Numbered from the stretch's first letter, positions 7,242-14,858 are shown. The stretch: DNA of 45,951 nt from Actinomycetes bacterium (GCA_021791845.1 JAJYVT010000021.1:1-45951); one strand, 5' to 3'. The notes: generated by a model from the sequence alone, not told the origin. Numbers and translations are program-made.

Positions 7242-7829
7242 TCAGGTGCCAGGCTCTGTCAGCCGGGCCAGCTCCGGATAGAGGCCCCGTTCGAAGGCGG
7301 CGGCAAAGGTGGCGACCGGCGGGGGGAGCGGCAACCGGACGGTGGCGCGCCATCGGAGGCGGAGCGTGACCGTCACGATGCCGTCGGCCACCGTCACTTC
7401 CTCGACCAGCGGATCGGCGCTGACGACGACCGCCAGGAACCGGACCACGGGCGTGCGCCCGTGACCCGGATCGCCTCGCGCTCCTGCCCGCCGCAGCGAC
7501 TCGGCCACGTCCCCCGGTCGCTCGCCGAGCCCGCACAAGAGGGCCAGGACCTGCTTGCGCACCCGCCGTCGCCTCCGTGGATCGAGGTGCCAGCTCCCGG
7601 CCAACGCGCCGCCTCGTGCAGGCTCCATCACCTCGGTCGTGCCGATGGGGTCGGGCGGCCCGAATAGCGGTGGCGCCCACCAGGCCAGCGACAACGGGTC
7701 GACCACCGCCGCCCCCTCGGCACCGCGCTCGGCGGGAGCGCTCCGTTCCCGGTCAGCCGTCAGGCTCTCCTCCTCGGTGGGCTCGTGACGCTTCCTCTCA
7801 CCGGCCTCACCGGCCGGCGTTGCGGTCAC
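7242..7829 (-). CDS. Hypothetical protein coupled to the acetate transporter
   Basis: The 195-residue product is not recognised. The first 40 residues are charged and probably disordered. The middle (residues about 50-75) contains a proline- and tryptophan-rich stretch (LAWWAPPLFGPPDP), followed by a basic RRRRRVRKQVLALL helix. The last 75 residues form alternating hydrophobic strands (VVRFLAVVVSADP, IVTVTLRLRWRATVRLPLPPP). No signal peptide or membrane segment is clear. The GTG at 7829 overlaps the acetate transporter stop as GTGA, so the two genes are translationally coupled, which suggests a function linked to the transporter or its regulation. Confidence 0.6.
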   Translation of the reverse strand: MTATPAGEAGERKRHEPTEEESLTADRERSAPAERGAEGAAVVDPLSLAWWAPPLFGPPDPIGTTEVMEPARGGALAGSWHLDPRRRRRVRKQVLALLCGLGERPGDVAESLRRAGARGDPGHGRTPVVRFLAVVVSADPLVEEVTVADGIVTVTLRLRWRATVRLPLPPPVATFAAAFERGLYPELARLTEPGT

Positions 7830-8548
7830 GGAGCGACCCGGGACTGGTCGGCCACCGGGCCTGCCCCCGGTCGGGCCCGCCGAGGCCGGAGGGGCCCAAG
7901 GGTCCGTGTGCCGAGGAGGCCGACCGGGACCACGGTGGCGCGGAACGTGGCGTTCGTCACCCCGGCAAAGGCGCGGTACCACGCAGCCACGCCGCAGACG
8001 ATCCCGGCGTAGCCGCCCGCCTCGTACACCATGTGGTACGCCCCGGTCTGCCCGCCGAGCGCGCCGGCGGCAAGGAGGCCGTAGGTCACCCACAGGCTGA
8101 GGAAGACGAACCAGACCACGAGGTCCGTCCTGAAGGAGGCGATCCACATGGAGAAGGTGAAGATCCCCCACATGAGGAGGTAGAAGCCGACGGCTCCGCT
8201 CGCCTCCCCGGCGCTCAGCCCGGGAAGCCAGAACTTGACCAGCAGGTAGAAGGAGATCCAGAAGGCGCCGAACGACGAGAAGGCGACGGCGCCGAACGTG
8301 TTGCGGTTCCGGAACTCCCACATCCCCGCCAGCAGCTGGGCGGCGCCGCCGTAGAGGAGAGCGAGCGGCAGCACGGCGTTGACCGCCCCCCCTTCGATCG
8401 CCCCCGAGTTGACGAGGCTGAGCAGCACGGTGGTCATGGCAAAGCCGGCCAGGCCGAGCCCGGCCGGATCTGCGATCGCCGCGTTGTCCCCGATGTCGAC
8501 GAGCGTCGCGGCCCTGGCCGCACCGTCACCGGTCTCATGGTCTGCCAT
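7826..8548 (-). CDS. GPR1/FUN34/YaaH (AceTr) family acetate transporter
   Basis: A 240-residue membrane protein with six hydrophobic segments, of the family that carries acetate/succinate in bacteria (SatP) and ammonium/acetate in fungi. The family N-terminal signature NPAPLGL appears as DPAGLGL (followed by AGFAMTT), so two normally conserved positions differ. Other family features are LLYGGAAQLLAGMWEFRNRNTFG, SFGAFWISF and the C-terminal AAWYRAFAGVTNATF segment. The ATG at 8548 has AGGAGG 7 bases upstream. It is the first gene of a two-gene operon with the unknown protein. The extra 40 residues at the C-terminus are polar and low-complexity. Confidence 0.9.
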   Translation of the reverse strand: MADHETGDGAARAATLVDIGDNAAIADPAGLGLAGFAMTTVLLSLVNSGAIEGGAVNAVLPLALLYGGAAQLLAGMWEFRNRNTFGAVAFSSFGAFWISFYLLVKFWLPGLSAGEASGAVGFYLLMWGIFTFSMWIASFRTDLVVWFVFLSLWVTYGLLAAGALGGQTGAYHMVYEAGGYAGIVCGVAAWYRAFAGVTNATFRATVVPVGLLGTRTLGPLRPRRARPGAGPVADQSRVAP

Positions 8549-8661
8549 TGCCAGTCCTCCTCTGGACAGCGGCGTCGGCGGAGGGCGCCGCGGTGGATCC
8601 TCTGCGGCAGTGCTTCTGTGGGCGAGCGGCGCGGCCCCGCGGGCGCCGGGAGCAAGGACGG

Positions 8662-8698
8662 GTGCGGATGCGGGTGCGGATGCGGATGCGGATGCGGG
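8662..8698. repeat. TGCGGA hexanucleotide tandem repeat
   Basis: Six tandem units of TGCGGA or TGCGGG occupy 8662-8698 in the 5' region of the acetate transporter. The period is 6, and no gene is supported here. Confidence 0.7.
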
Positions 8699-8908
8699 CC
8701 GCCGGCCCGGGCGAGGCGCGACGTCCGCCCTGCAGGGCACGCGGGACGAGCCACAAGACAGCGCGCCGGACGACCTGGCCGGCGCCCGTCCGGCGTCGGA
8801 CCGCCCCCCGAGCCGCCCGTGCCCACTCCGGCACGACAAGCATGTGAACCACCTGTCTGCGGGTCTTCCGAGTGCCCGTCTTCTCGGGCAGCCGGCGGAA
8901 TCCAGCTC

Positions 8909-8927
8909 TATCGTCTAACGATATACT
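8909..8927. promoter_or_regulatory. AT-rich dyad with TATACT, divergent promoter candidate
   Basis: TATCGT and ACGATA form a perfect 6-bp inverted repeat around CTA (8909-8923). It overlaps a plus-strand TATACT (8922-8927) similar to the -10 element of the CTAG promoters further right. It is about 360 bases upstream of the acetate transporter and 100 bases upstream of the regulator. It is a weaker relative of the CTAG-N6-CTAG sites. Confidence 0.4.
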
Positions 8928-8995
8928 ACGCAGGGTCGGTGATCCTGTCAATGGCGCCGCTGCGACCACGATCCTGCCGCCGCCCACCTGTTATT

Positions 8996-9009
8996 CTCAT
9001 GTACACTAG
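8996..9009 (+). promoter_or_regulatory. Operator-like site B (CTCA-N6-CTAG) upstream of the regulator
   Basis: CTCA-TGTACA-CTAG, preceded by TGTTATT, follows the CTAG-N6-CTAG pattern found upstream of several genes to the right. It is 24 bases before the regulator start and would fit autoregulation. The -10 position (ACTAGG) is poorer than in the other copies. Confidence 0.4.
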
Positions 9010-9032
9010 AACTAGGATCGAAGGTGGTGGCC

Positions 9033-9695
9033 GTGGACGAGTCGTTGCAGCAAGAGGCCCGGGCGCTGGGCGATCCGACGCGCCACCGGATCTTCCGCTA
9101 CATCGCCGATGCCGACCACGCAGTCGGCGTTGCCGAGCTGACGGACTTCGTGCAGCTCAACCACAACGCCGTCCGCCAGCACCTCGCCGTCTTGAAGGAC
9201 GCCAACCTGGTGGTCGAAGAGGTGGAGGCCCGCGCCAAGCCCGGTCGCCCCCGTCTCCTCTACCGCCTGCATCCCGAAGTGTCCGACCGCTGGGACGCCC
9301 CGGGGGCGTACTCGTGGCTGGCAAGCCTGCTCGCCAACGCGGTCCGCCGCGGGCAGCAGCCCCGCCAGGTCGGTCGCCAGGAGGGGCACCGCCGCGCCGC
9401 CGAGCTCGTCGGCCAGGGAGACCGCGCCGACCTGCTCGAGGCGGAGATCGGACGGCGGGGGTTCCGCCCGCAGCGGGTCGAGAAGGGACGTCGGGTCGAG
9501 TTCGTCCTCGGGCGCTGCCCGTTCGCCGACGTGGCCGAGTCCGATCCGAAGACGGTCTGCCAGCTCCACCTCGGCCTCGCAGAGGGGCTCGCCCAGGGAC
9601 TCGGCGGCCTGGAGGTGGAGCGGCTGGTAACCAAGGACCCCCACCGAGCCGGGTGCCGGCTGGTGGTGCGGCGGGAGGAGCCGGTCCCGGCGTGA
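9033..9695 (+). CDS. COG2345/SufR-like winged-helix transcriptional regulator with cysteine cluster
   Basis: A 220-residue DNA-binding regulator. Residues about 8-65 are an ArsR-like winged helix (ALGDPTRHRIFRYI...HNAVRQHLAVLKDANLV). The rest is the COG2345 sensor domain with GRCPFADVAE...VCQLH and a distal cysteine: C162, C176 and C208 are candidate Fe-S or metal ligands, comparable with SufR, which has four spaced cysteines. The GTG at 9033 is preferred because GAAGG lies 8 bases upstream; GTGs at 9024 and 9027 are alternatives. It sits at the left end of the group of genes with CTAG-N6-CTAG promoters and has such a site upstream, so it is the best candidate for their regulator (inference). 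Confidence 0.83.
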   Translation: MDESLQQEARALGDPTRHRIFRYIADADHAVGVAELTDFVQLNHNAVRQHLAVLKDANLVVEEVEARAKPGRPRLLYRLHPEVSDRWDAPGAYSWLASLLANAVRRGQQPRQVGRQEGHRRAAELVGQGDRADLLEAEIGRRGFRPQRVEKGRRVEFVLGRCPFADVAESDPKTVCQLHLGLAEGLAQGLGGLEVERLVTKDPHRAGCRLVVRREEPVPA

Positions 9696-9901
9696 GCCCT
9701 CGCAGCGGCGCTCGAGACGCCCAGGCCCGGTCCCTCTAGCCCGGAGTGGAAAATCGGCTTGTCGCCGACATGGAAGCTGGCTACGGTCGCACCCGTCGGG
9801 CCGTCGGGTCCTCAGGGTCGGACACTTCGGGCCGCCCAATCGCTCCCCTGACCCGACCGGCTCGGGGGCGTCCCCGGAGGCGCCGGTCATAGGAGGTCAC
9901 A

Positions 9902-10363
9902 ATGGAAGCCGAGAGGCCACCGCTCCCTCCCTTCACCAAGGAGACCGCGGCGCAGAAGGTCCAGAGCGCCGAGGACGCCTGGAACACCCGTGAGCCCCAC
10001 AAGGTCGCCCTCGCCTACACCGAGGACTCGGTGTGGCGCAATCGCGACACCTTCGTCGCGGGGAGGGAGGAGATCGTCGCCTTCTTGACCCAGAAGTGGG
10101 AACGCGAGCTCGAGTACGCCCTGCGCAAGGATCTCTGGACCTTCTTCGGCAACCGCATCGCGGTGCGGTTCCAGTACGAGAGCCACGACCAACGGGGGCA
10201 GTGGTGGCGCAGCTACGGCAACGAGCTCTGGGAGTTCGACGAGCACGGTCTGATGCGCCGGCGAGAGGCCAGCATCAACGACGTGCCCATCGACGCGGGC
10301 CAGCGGAGGATCTTCGGCCCGCGGCCCGACGGTGAGCGCGGGCTCACGTTCCCCGTGCGGTAG
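9902..10363 (+). CDS. DUF1348 (SnoaL/NTF2-like) family protein
   Basis: A 153-residue cytosolic protein of the DUF1348 family, a cone-shaped NTF2-like fold of unknown function. The characteristic sequence is clear: [24 protein letters not shown], then [29 protein letters not shown] and [14 protein letters not shown]. The length is normal. An AGGAGG is 5-6 bases before the ATG. It is a single gene; its upstream 200 bases contain no copy of the CTAG dyad. Proteins of this family are common in Proteobacteria and Actinobacteria and their substrate is not known. Confidence 0.88.
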   Translation: MEAERPPLPPFTKETAAQKVQSAEDAWNTREPHKVALAYTEDSVWRNRDTFVAGREEIVAFLTQKWERELEYALRKDLWTFFGNRIAVRFQYESHDQRGQWWRSYGNELWEFDEHGLMRRREASINDVPIDAGQRRIFGPRPDGERGLTFPVR

Positions 10364-10439
10364 AGCCGGTAGAGGCGGCCGGTCGCGGCTTCCCGATCGC
10401 TTCGATCCTCATCCGCACCAGTGACGAGAGGAGCAGGAG

Positions 10440-11309
10440 ATGGCCAGTCCACGACAGATCGTGCAGCCGTTCGTGCACCGGATCGAGGAGATGGAACGCC
10501 TGGACGGCGTTGCTCGACCGCTCGCTGTCGGGGCGGGACGATCGACGCGTGCCACGCCGGTCAAGAACGCGCTCTCGGGCACCTGGCTCGGTCATCCACT
10601 GCATCCCGTGCTCACCGACCTTCCGATCGGTGCATGGACCATGGCGGCGGTGCTGGACGTCGCGGGCGGCAGCCCCAGTGCCGGCGCCGCCCGCCGGCTG
10701 GTCGGGACGGGCGCGGTCGCCGCCCTTCCGGCCGCTGCCGCGGGCTGGGCGGACTGGTCCGACACCTATGGCGCCGACCAGCGGGTCGGCCTGGTGCACG
10801 CCCTTGGCAACGTTGCCGCGACCTTCCTGCAGATGGGGTCCTACCTCTGCCGCAGGCGCGGGCACCGCGGAGCAGGCGTGGCCCTCAGCGCGGTCGCCCT
10901 GGGAGCGGTGACGGTCACCGGGTACCTGGGCGGGCACCTCTCGTACATCCGCGGCGTCGGCGTGAACCACACGGCCTTCGAGGAGCCGGTGACCGACTGG
11001 GTCGACGTGGCGTCGCTCGACGACCTCCCCCCCGACGGTCGCCCCTTGCGCGCCCTGGCGAGGGGGGTCCCCGTCATGCTGGTGCGCCGTGCCGGCGAGG
11101 ACGTCATCGCCCTCTCGGCCACCTGCACGCATGCTGGCGGACCGCTCGACGAAGGCAAGGTGCTCGACGGCTCGGTTCGCTGCCCGTGGCACGGAAGCGT
11201 GTTCCGGCTCGCCGACGGCAGGGTGCTGCGTGGCCCGGCGTCCACCACTCAGCCAGTCTGGGACGCGCGCATCGAGGGAGAGCGCGTCGAAGTGCGCAGC
11301 GGTCGCTGA
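10440..11309 (+). CDS. Membrane protein with DUF2231 and C-terminal Rieske [2Fe-2S] domain
   Basis: A 289-residue protein. Residues about 45-170 are a DUF2231 membrane region with four hydrophobic helices and the SGTWLGHPLHPVLTDLPIGAW signature. Residues about 185-289 form a Rieske-type ferredoxin domain with both ligand boxes: CTHAGGPL (C229, H231) and CPWHGS (C248, H251). Such fusions are seen in actinobacteria and are thought to do membrane-linked electron transfer, partner unknown. It ends 2 bases before the glycosylase start, so the two may be co-transcribed. The ATG at 10440 has GGAGCAGGAG upstream. Confidence 0.88.
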   Translation: MASPRQIVQPFVHRIEEMERLDGVARPLAVGAGRSTRATPVKNALSGTWLGHPLHPVLTDLPIGAWTMAAVLDVAGGSPSAGAARRLVGTGAVAALPAAAAGWADWSDTYGADQRVGLVHALGNVAATFLQMGSYLCRRRGHRGAGVALSAVALGAVTVTGYLGGHLSYIRGVGVNHTAFEEPVTDWVDVASLDDLPPDGRPLRALARGVPVMLVRRAGEDVIALSATCTHAGGPLDEGKVLDGSVRCPWHGSVFRLADGRVLRGPASTTQPVWDARIEGERVEVRSGR

Positions 11310-11311
11310 TC

Positions 11312-12253
11312 GTGGGGGCGGTGCGGTTCGAGATCGGGGTGCCGCCGCCCTTCCGCCTCGATCTCACCGCGTGGGCGCTGCGCCGCAGGGCACACAACGC
11401 CGTCGATGCGTGGGACGGGACTCGCTGGTCGCGTTCGGTGGGATCGGACGACGGTGCCGCGACCCTCTCCGTGGCCCAGGCCGGGACCGCTTCGGTCCCT
11501 CGGCTCGTGGTCACCGTCGATCGAGACGGGGCCGCTCCGAGCAGGGAGGCGGTCGCCGACGCTCGCCGGATGGTCACCCACGTGCTCGGGCTCGAGCTGG
11601 ACCTCGGGTCCTTCTACGCCTTGGCCGACGGCGACCCCCGCCTCGCTCCGTTGGCCCGGCGGTTCTGCGGCATGCGGCCTCCGCGCTTCCCGAACGTGTT
11701 CGAGGCCTTGGTCAACGCGGTCGCCTGCCAGCAGCTCTCCCTGGACGTGGGGATCCACCTCCTCAACCGTCTGGCCCGCCGCTACGGCTCCTCGTCCACC
11801 GGCGCGGACGAACTGCCCTCCTTCCCCACCCCCGAGCGACTCGCTCGCGCCAACGTCGAGACGCTGCGGGCGATCGGGTTCAGCACCGCCAAGGCCAGGA
11901 CGCTGGTGGCCCTCGGCCAACGGGTGACGACGGGAGCGATCGAACTCGAGGCGCTCGACGACGTGGACGACGGTGCCGCTCGAGCCACGCTGGTCGGCCT
12001 CCCTGGGATCGGGCGCTGGAGCGCCGAGTACGCCCTCCTTCGGGGCCTCGGGAGGCTGCAGGTGCTGCCCGGCGACGACGTCGGCGCCCAGAACAACCTC
12101 CGACGCCGCTTCGGTCTGGACGCCCTCGACTCCGACGCCGTTGCCGCCCTCTCGCGCCGCTGGTGGCCGTATGGCGGGCTCGTCTACTTCCACCTTCTCC
12201 TCGACCGCGTGGCCGAGGAGGGCCACCTCCATTGTTTTTCTAGTTATACCTAG
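11312..12253 (+). CDS. DNA-3-methyladenine glycosylase II (AlkA-like, HhH-GPD)
   Basis: A 313-residue base-excision repair glycosylase that removes alkylated purines. The HhH motif LVGLPGIGRWSAEYALLRGLG is present, followed by the catalytic aspartate region (LPGDDVGAQNNL). ALVNAVACQQLSL is the typical start of the HhH-GPD domain; the N-terminal 110 residues are the AlkA-N-like domain. The GTG at 11312 is 2 bases after the Rieske stop. The last codons (CFSSYT, stop TAG at 12251-12253) lie inside the downstream CTAG promoter and are AT-rich, unlike the rest of the gene; the second CTAG half-site supplies the stop codon. Confidence 0.88.
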   Translation: MGAVRFEIGVPPPFRLDLTAWALRRRAHNAVDAWDGTRWSRSVGSDDGAATLSVAQAGTASVPRLVVTVDRDGAAPSREAVADARRMVTHVLGLELDLGSFYALADGDPRLAPLARRFCGMRPPRFPNVFEALVNAVACQQLSLDVGIHLLNRLARRYGSSSTGADELPSFPTPERLARANVETLRAIGFSTAKARTLVALGQRVTTGAIELEALDDVDDGAARATLVGLPGIGRWSAEYALLRGLGRLQVLPGDDVGAQNNLRRRFGLDALDSDAVAALSRRWWPYGGLVYFHLLLDRVAEEGHLHCFSSYT

Positions 12254-12260
12254 ATATACT
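12232..12260 (+). promoter_or_regulatory. Promoter/operator C (CTAG-N6-CTAG with TATACT)
   Basis: TTGTTT (12232-12237) and TATACT (12255-12260) are separated by 17 bases, giving a sigma-70-like promoter. The dyad CTAG-TTATAC-CTAG (12240-12253) fills the spacer. The predicted start of transcription near 12267 is 25 bases before the HMA-like gene at 12292. A bound regulator would block RNA polymerase. It overlaps the end of the glycosylase gene. Confidence 0.7.
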
Positions 12261-12291
12261 TGAGCGAACGAGTGGCCCGGGAGGATCCGTC

Positions 12292-12882
12292 ATGAGAACC
12301 CTCGTACGACTGGAGAACAGCAATTGCCCACGGTGCCACGCCCGGATGCTCGGCGTGCTGCGTGAGACGAAAGGCGTGGAGCACGTCGCGTCCGACTTCG
12401 CCACCGGGTGCCTCGTCGTGGACCATCAAGGCGATCCCGAGATGCTCGTCTCGCTGATCGCCACCGCTGACCGTGCCGTTGCCGTCGCGCCGAACGGCGA
12501 GAGGGTGATCGTCCCCGTCGACGGCCACGAAGCAACGGAGTGCCGAGAGCCGCCCGGCCGTGCGCCAACGGGCACGAGGGGTGCTGGCGGCCAGCGCGTT
12601 GACGGCGAGCGCGTTGACGGCGAGCGCGTTGACGGCGAGCGCGTTGACGGCGAGCGTGCCGTACCACGCCGCGACCCGTGGCCCGCGGTCCGCCTCGGGC
12701 CGCACGGCGAGCACATCCCCCCAGGAGCGGCGACCTGTCCGGTGTGCCACTCCGACCCTGGGCGCGGTCCTCGACGCAGCGGCCACGGTGCGGTACGAGT
12801 CCTCTCGCGCCAGCGGCCGGCGCCGGGCCTGGTCCTACGGATGGTGCGGCTCCTCGTCGGGGCCTTCCGGATCACCTTCTGA
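12292..12882 (+). CDS. HMA-like small-domain protein with VDGER repeats and CPVC tail
   Basis: The 196-residue product begins with an 80-residue heavy-metal-associated-like fold: CPRC at residues 12-15 where copper chaperones have CXXC, then a VLRETKGVEHVASDF helix/strand pattern and a second strand VAVAPNGERVIV. A 15-base tandem repeat encodes four to five VDGER units (about residues 101-122). The C-terminal 70 residues contain a CPVC motif and otherwise look like low-complexity arginine-rich sequence, so the real C-terminus may be nearer the repeat. It is the first gene after promoter C; GGGAGGATC is the ribosome binding site. Metal or cysteine-based sensing is inference. Confidence 0.6.
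   Translation: MRTLVRLENSNCPRCHARMLGVLRETKGVEHVASDFATGCLVVDHQGDPEMLVSLIATADRAVAVAPNGERVIVPVDGHEATECREPPGRAPTGTRGAGGQRVDGERVDGERVDGERVDGERAVPRRDPWPAVRLGPHGEHIPPGAATCPVCHSDPGRGPRRSGHGAVRVLSRQRPAPGLVLRMVRLLVGAFRITF
12593..12656 (+). repeat. 15-bp tandem repeat (AGCGCGTTGACGGCG), four full copies
   Basis: Four exact 15-base units occupy 12593-12652 and a partial fifth follows. The period keeps the frame and codes for VDGER in the HMA-like gene. Copy number could vary by slippage. Confidence 0.9.
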
Positions 12883-12991
12883 GCTCCCTCGCCTGGCGTC
12901 GGCGGGCGGTAGCCGGCCGCCGCATGCCCATGGCTTCGATGCCGGAGCAGCAGACTTCTCGGAACAACGAGCCCCACCAAGGAGGCAATGC

Positions 12992-13453
12992 ATGGCACTC
13001 CAGCGCCACCAGCGACTGTCGGTCCACGACGTCGATCCTGCGGCGTACCAAGCCGTCCTCGCGTTGGAGGGCTACGTTCGCGCCAGCGACCTTCCAAAGC
13101 CGATCTACGAGCTGGTCAAGATCCGCGCGTCGCAACTCAACGGCTGCGCCTTCTGCCTCGACATGCACTGTCGCGACGCCCGAACGGGCGGCGAAGAGCA
13201 ACGGCGCCTGGACGTGCTGCCGGCCTGGCGCGAAGCGGCCGAGCTCTTCAGCGAGAAGGAGCGGGCCGCGCTGGCCCTCACCGAGTCGGTGACGCTCATC
13301 GGCCAGGACGGAGTGCCCGACGGCGTGTGGGGCGACGCTGCCACGCACTTCCCCGGCCCGACGATCGTCCCCCTGCTCATGGCCATTGCCGTCATCAACG
13401 TCTGGAACCGACTGGCGGTGAGCACGCACCAGGCACTGCCGGACCTCGGATAG
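12992..13453 (+). CDS. Carboxymuconolactone decarboxylase/AhpD-like alkylhydroperoxidase family protein
   Basis: A 153-residue protein with the CAFCLDMH motif (CxxC then histidine three residues later, about residues 52-59) that defines the AhpD-like peroxidase group; the two cysteines normally perform thiol-dependent peroxide reduction. The helical AhpD core (LVKIRASQLNGCAFC...ALALTESVTLI) covers most of the length. The ATG at 12992 has AAGGAGG 6 bases upstream. It stands between the HMA-like gene and the nitrilase, consistent with a stress-response setting. Length is normal. Confidence 0.9.
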   Translation: MALQRHQRLSVHDVDPAAYQAVLALEGYVRASDLPKPIYELVKIRASQLNGCAFCLDMHCRDARTGGEEQRRLDVLPAWREAAELFSEKERAALALTESVTLIGQDGVPDGVWGDAATHFPGPTIVPLLMAIAVINVWNRLAVSTHQALPDLG

Positions 13454-13489
13454 GGCCCTGCGGCCAGGACCGCGCCGGACGGCGAGGTC

Positions 13490-13495
13490 TAGGCT
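13490..13495 (+). promoter_or_regulatory. Leaderless -10 element for the nitrilase gene
   Basis: TAGGCT lies 7 bases before the GTG at 13503, the layout of leaderless actinobacterial transcripts. No Shine-Dalgarno is seen, which supports this start. Confidence 0.5.
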
Positions 13496-13502
13496 CCCGT
13501 GC

Positions 13503-14573
13503 GTGGGAGACACGTACCCGACGGTGCGGGCGGCGGCGGTGCAGGCGGCCTCGGTCTTCCTCGATCGGGAGGGATCGACCGAGAAGGCGTGCGCGTTGAT
13601 CCGCGAGGCGGGTCAGCACGGCGCCCGGGTGATCGGCTTCCCGGAGGGGTTCATCCCGGCTCACCCCGTCTGGTTCCACTTTCACTCCGCGACCGGTCGG
13701 ATCTCCACCCAGCTCTCCGTGGAGCTGTTCAAGAACTCGGTTGAGATCCCCGGACCGGAGGTGGACGCTTTGGCCGCCGCCGCCGGCGAGGCTCGCGCCT
13801 ACGTTGCCGTCGGTGTCTGTGAGCGCATGCCCGGAACGTTCGGGACGATGTTCAACACGCAGGTCTTCCTCGGCCCCGACGGGACCCTGCTCGGCAAGCA
13901 CCAGAAGCTCGTGCCCACCGTAGGGGAGCGGCTCGTCCACAGCGGAGGGTTCGGCGACACCTTCGGGAGCATCGCGACCGACTTCGGACCGATGAGCGGC
14001 CTCATCTGCGGCGAGAACTCGAATCCCCTCGCCATCTTCGCCCTCACCGCCGAGGCGACCCGCGTGCACGTGATGAGCTGGCCGAACCACTTCCCGACGA
14101 TCGCCGACCCGATGCGGAGCCGCATCGAGGTGGACTCGAAGGCATTCGCGCAGATGTCGAAGGCGTACGTCGTCTCCGCCGCCGGAGCCGTCGACGAGCG
14201 GATGATCGAGCGGCTCGAGCTCTCCCCCGCCGACGAGGAGTTCATCCGCAAGCCCGAGCTGACCGGAGGCTCCCTCATCGTCGCACCCGACAGCAGGGTC
14301 CTCGCCGGGCCACTCGGCGCCGAGGAAGGCATCCTCTACGCCGACCTCGACCTCGAGATCGGCATCAAGATGAAGCTCCGCCACGACTTCGCCGGCCACT
14401 ACAACCGGCCCGACGTCTTCCAGGTGCGCGTCAACACCCAACGGCCCGAGCTGTACGGCCGCGTGAGTGCGGGTCTGCCCGAGCCGCAGCTCACCCCGCC
14501 GGACGAGCGCTCCTCGGCCCCCTACCTCGACCGCGTGCTCCGCGCCCACGAGCTGACGGAGGGACGGGGCTGA
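13503..14573 (+). CDS. Nitrilase / carbon-nitrogen hydrolase family enzyme
   Basis: A 356-residue cytosolic enzyme that hydrolyses nitriles (or related C-N bonds) through a Glu-Lys-Cys triad. All three are visible: E48 in GFPEGF, K135 in KHQKLVP and C169 in GLICGENSNP. The last motif follows the nitrilase C-x-E-N pattern, with G in place of the usual W. The FPEGFIPAHPVWF segment and length (about 350) fit the aliphatic/arylacetonitrilase branch more than amidases. The GTG at 13503 has a leaderless-type -10 in front. It stands alone here; nitrile hydratase genes appear 30 kb to the right. Confidence 0.9.
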   Translation: MGDTYPTVRAAAVQAASVFLDREGSTEKACALIREAGQHGARVIGFPEGFIPAHPVWFHFHSATGRISTQLSVELFKNSVEIPGPEVDALAAAAGEARAYVAVGVCERMPGTFGTMFNTQVFLGPDGTLLGKHQKLVPTVGERLVHSGGFGDTFGSIATDFGPMSGLICGENSNPLAIFALTAEATRVHVMSWPNHFPTIADPMRSRIEVDSKAFAQMSKAYVVSAAGAVDERMIERLELSPADEEFIRKPELTGGSLIVAPDSRVLAGPLGAEEGILYADLDLEIGIKMKLRHDFAGHYNRPDVFQVRVNTQRPELYGRVSAGLPEPQLTPPDERSSAPYLDRVLRAHELTEGRG

Positions 14574-14704
14574 GGCCCCTCGCCGCCTCGGGCGAGCTGC
14601 GGCGGTGCCGGCCCCGGACCTGGCGGCGAAGGCGCGAGGTGCCCGACGCTCGGTTCCGGCCCACCCGCCCCGGCGCCCGGAGGGAGGGCGATCCGCCTTG
14701 GATC

Positions 14705-14733
14705 TGTTTTTTCTAGCCGTAGCCAGCTAAACT
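14705..14733 (+). promoter_or_regulatory. Promoter/operator D (CTAG-N6-CCAG with TAAACT)
   Basis: CTAG-CCGTAG-CCAG (14713-14726) is followed after one base by TAAACT (14728-14733), preceded by a T-rich -35 region (TGTTTT). The geometry equals promoters C and F. The predicted start near 14740 is about 23 bases before an ATG at 14763. Confidence 0.6.
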
Positions 14734-14762
14734 GCCCGTGGACGTCGCGTGGAGGAGGTCAC

Positions 14763-14855
14763 ATGGCCGGGTACGTCCCCGAGCTGGCGGTGGCCGGGCT
14801 CACGCAGCCCGCGGTGGCCGGACCGACGGCCCGGCGCCTGCACAGGGTGCGATAG
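14763..14855 (+). CDS. Small ORF, 30 residues, first gene after promoter D
   Basis: An ATG at 14763 with GGAGGAGGT close upstream opens a 30-codon frame (begins MAGYVPELAVAGLTQPAVAG, ends basic) that stops at 14855. It is the best ribosome binding site in this gene cluster and sits 23 bases after the predicted transcription start, the same spacing as the other CTAG promoters. The next gene begins 3 bases later, so it may be a leader peptide or small protein that couples translation. No homologue is recognised. The sequence could also be an unrelated spacer, with low confidence in function. Confidence 0.5.
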   Translation: MAGYVPELAVAGLTQPAVAGPTARRLHRVR

Positions 14856-14858
14856 ACG

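Larger units (their letters stand above)
8549..8995. other. Intergenic region between divergent acetate transporter and COG2345 regulator
   Basis: About 450 bases without a supported gene. It holds a GCGGAT-type tandem repeat (8662-8698), an AT-rich palindromic block (8909-8927) that may be a promoter for either direction, and the operator-like site B starting at 8996. The open frames in the first 300 bases are arginine/proline-rich shadows. Confidence 0.6.

Noticed and set aside
8662..8698. GCGGAT repeat as a CRISPR or REP element
   Set aside because: No spacers and no palindromic unit; simple hexanucleotide expansion.
12640..12786. Minus-strand frame with VAAWYGTLAVNALAVN that resembles the end of an acetate transporter
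   Set aside because: The match is short and is created partly by the 15-base repeat; no further family motif follows.
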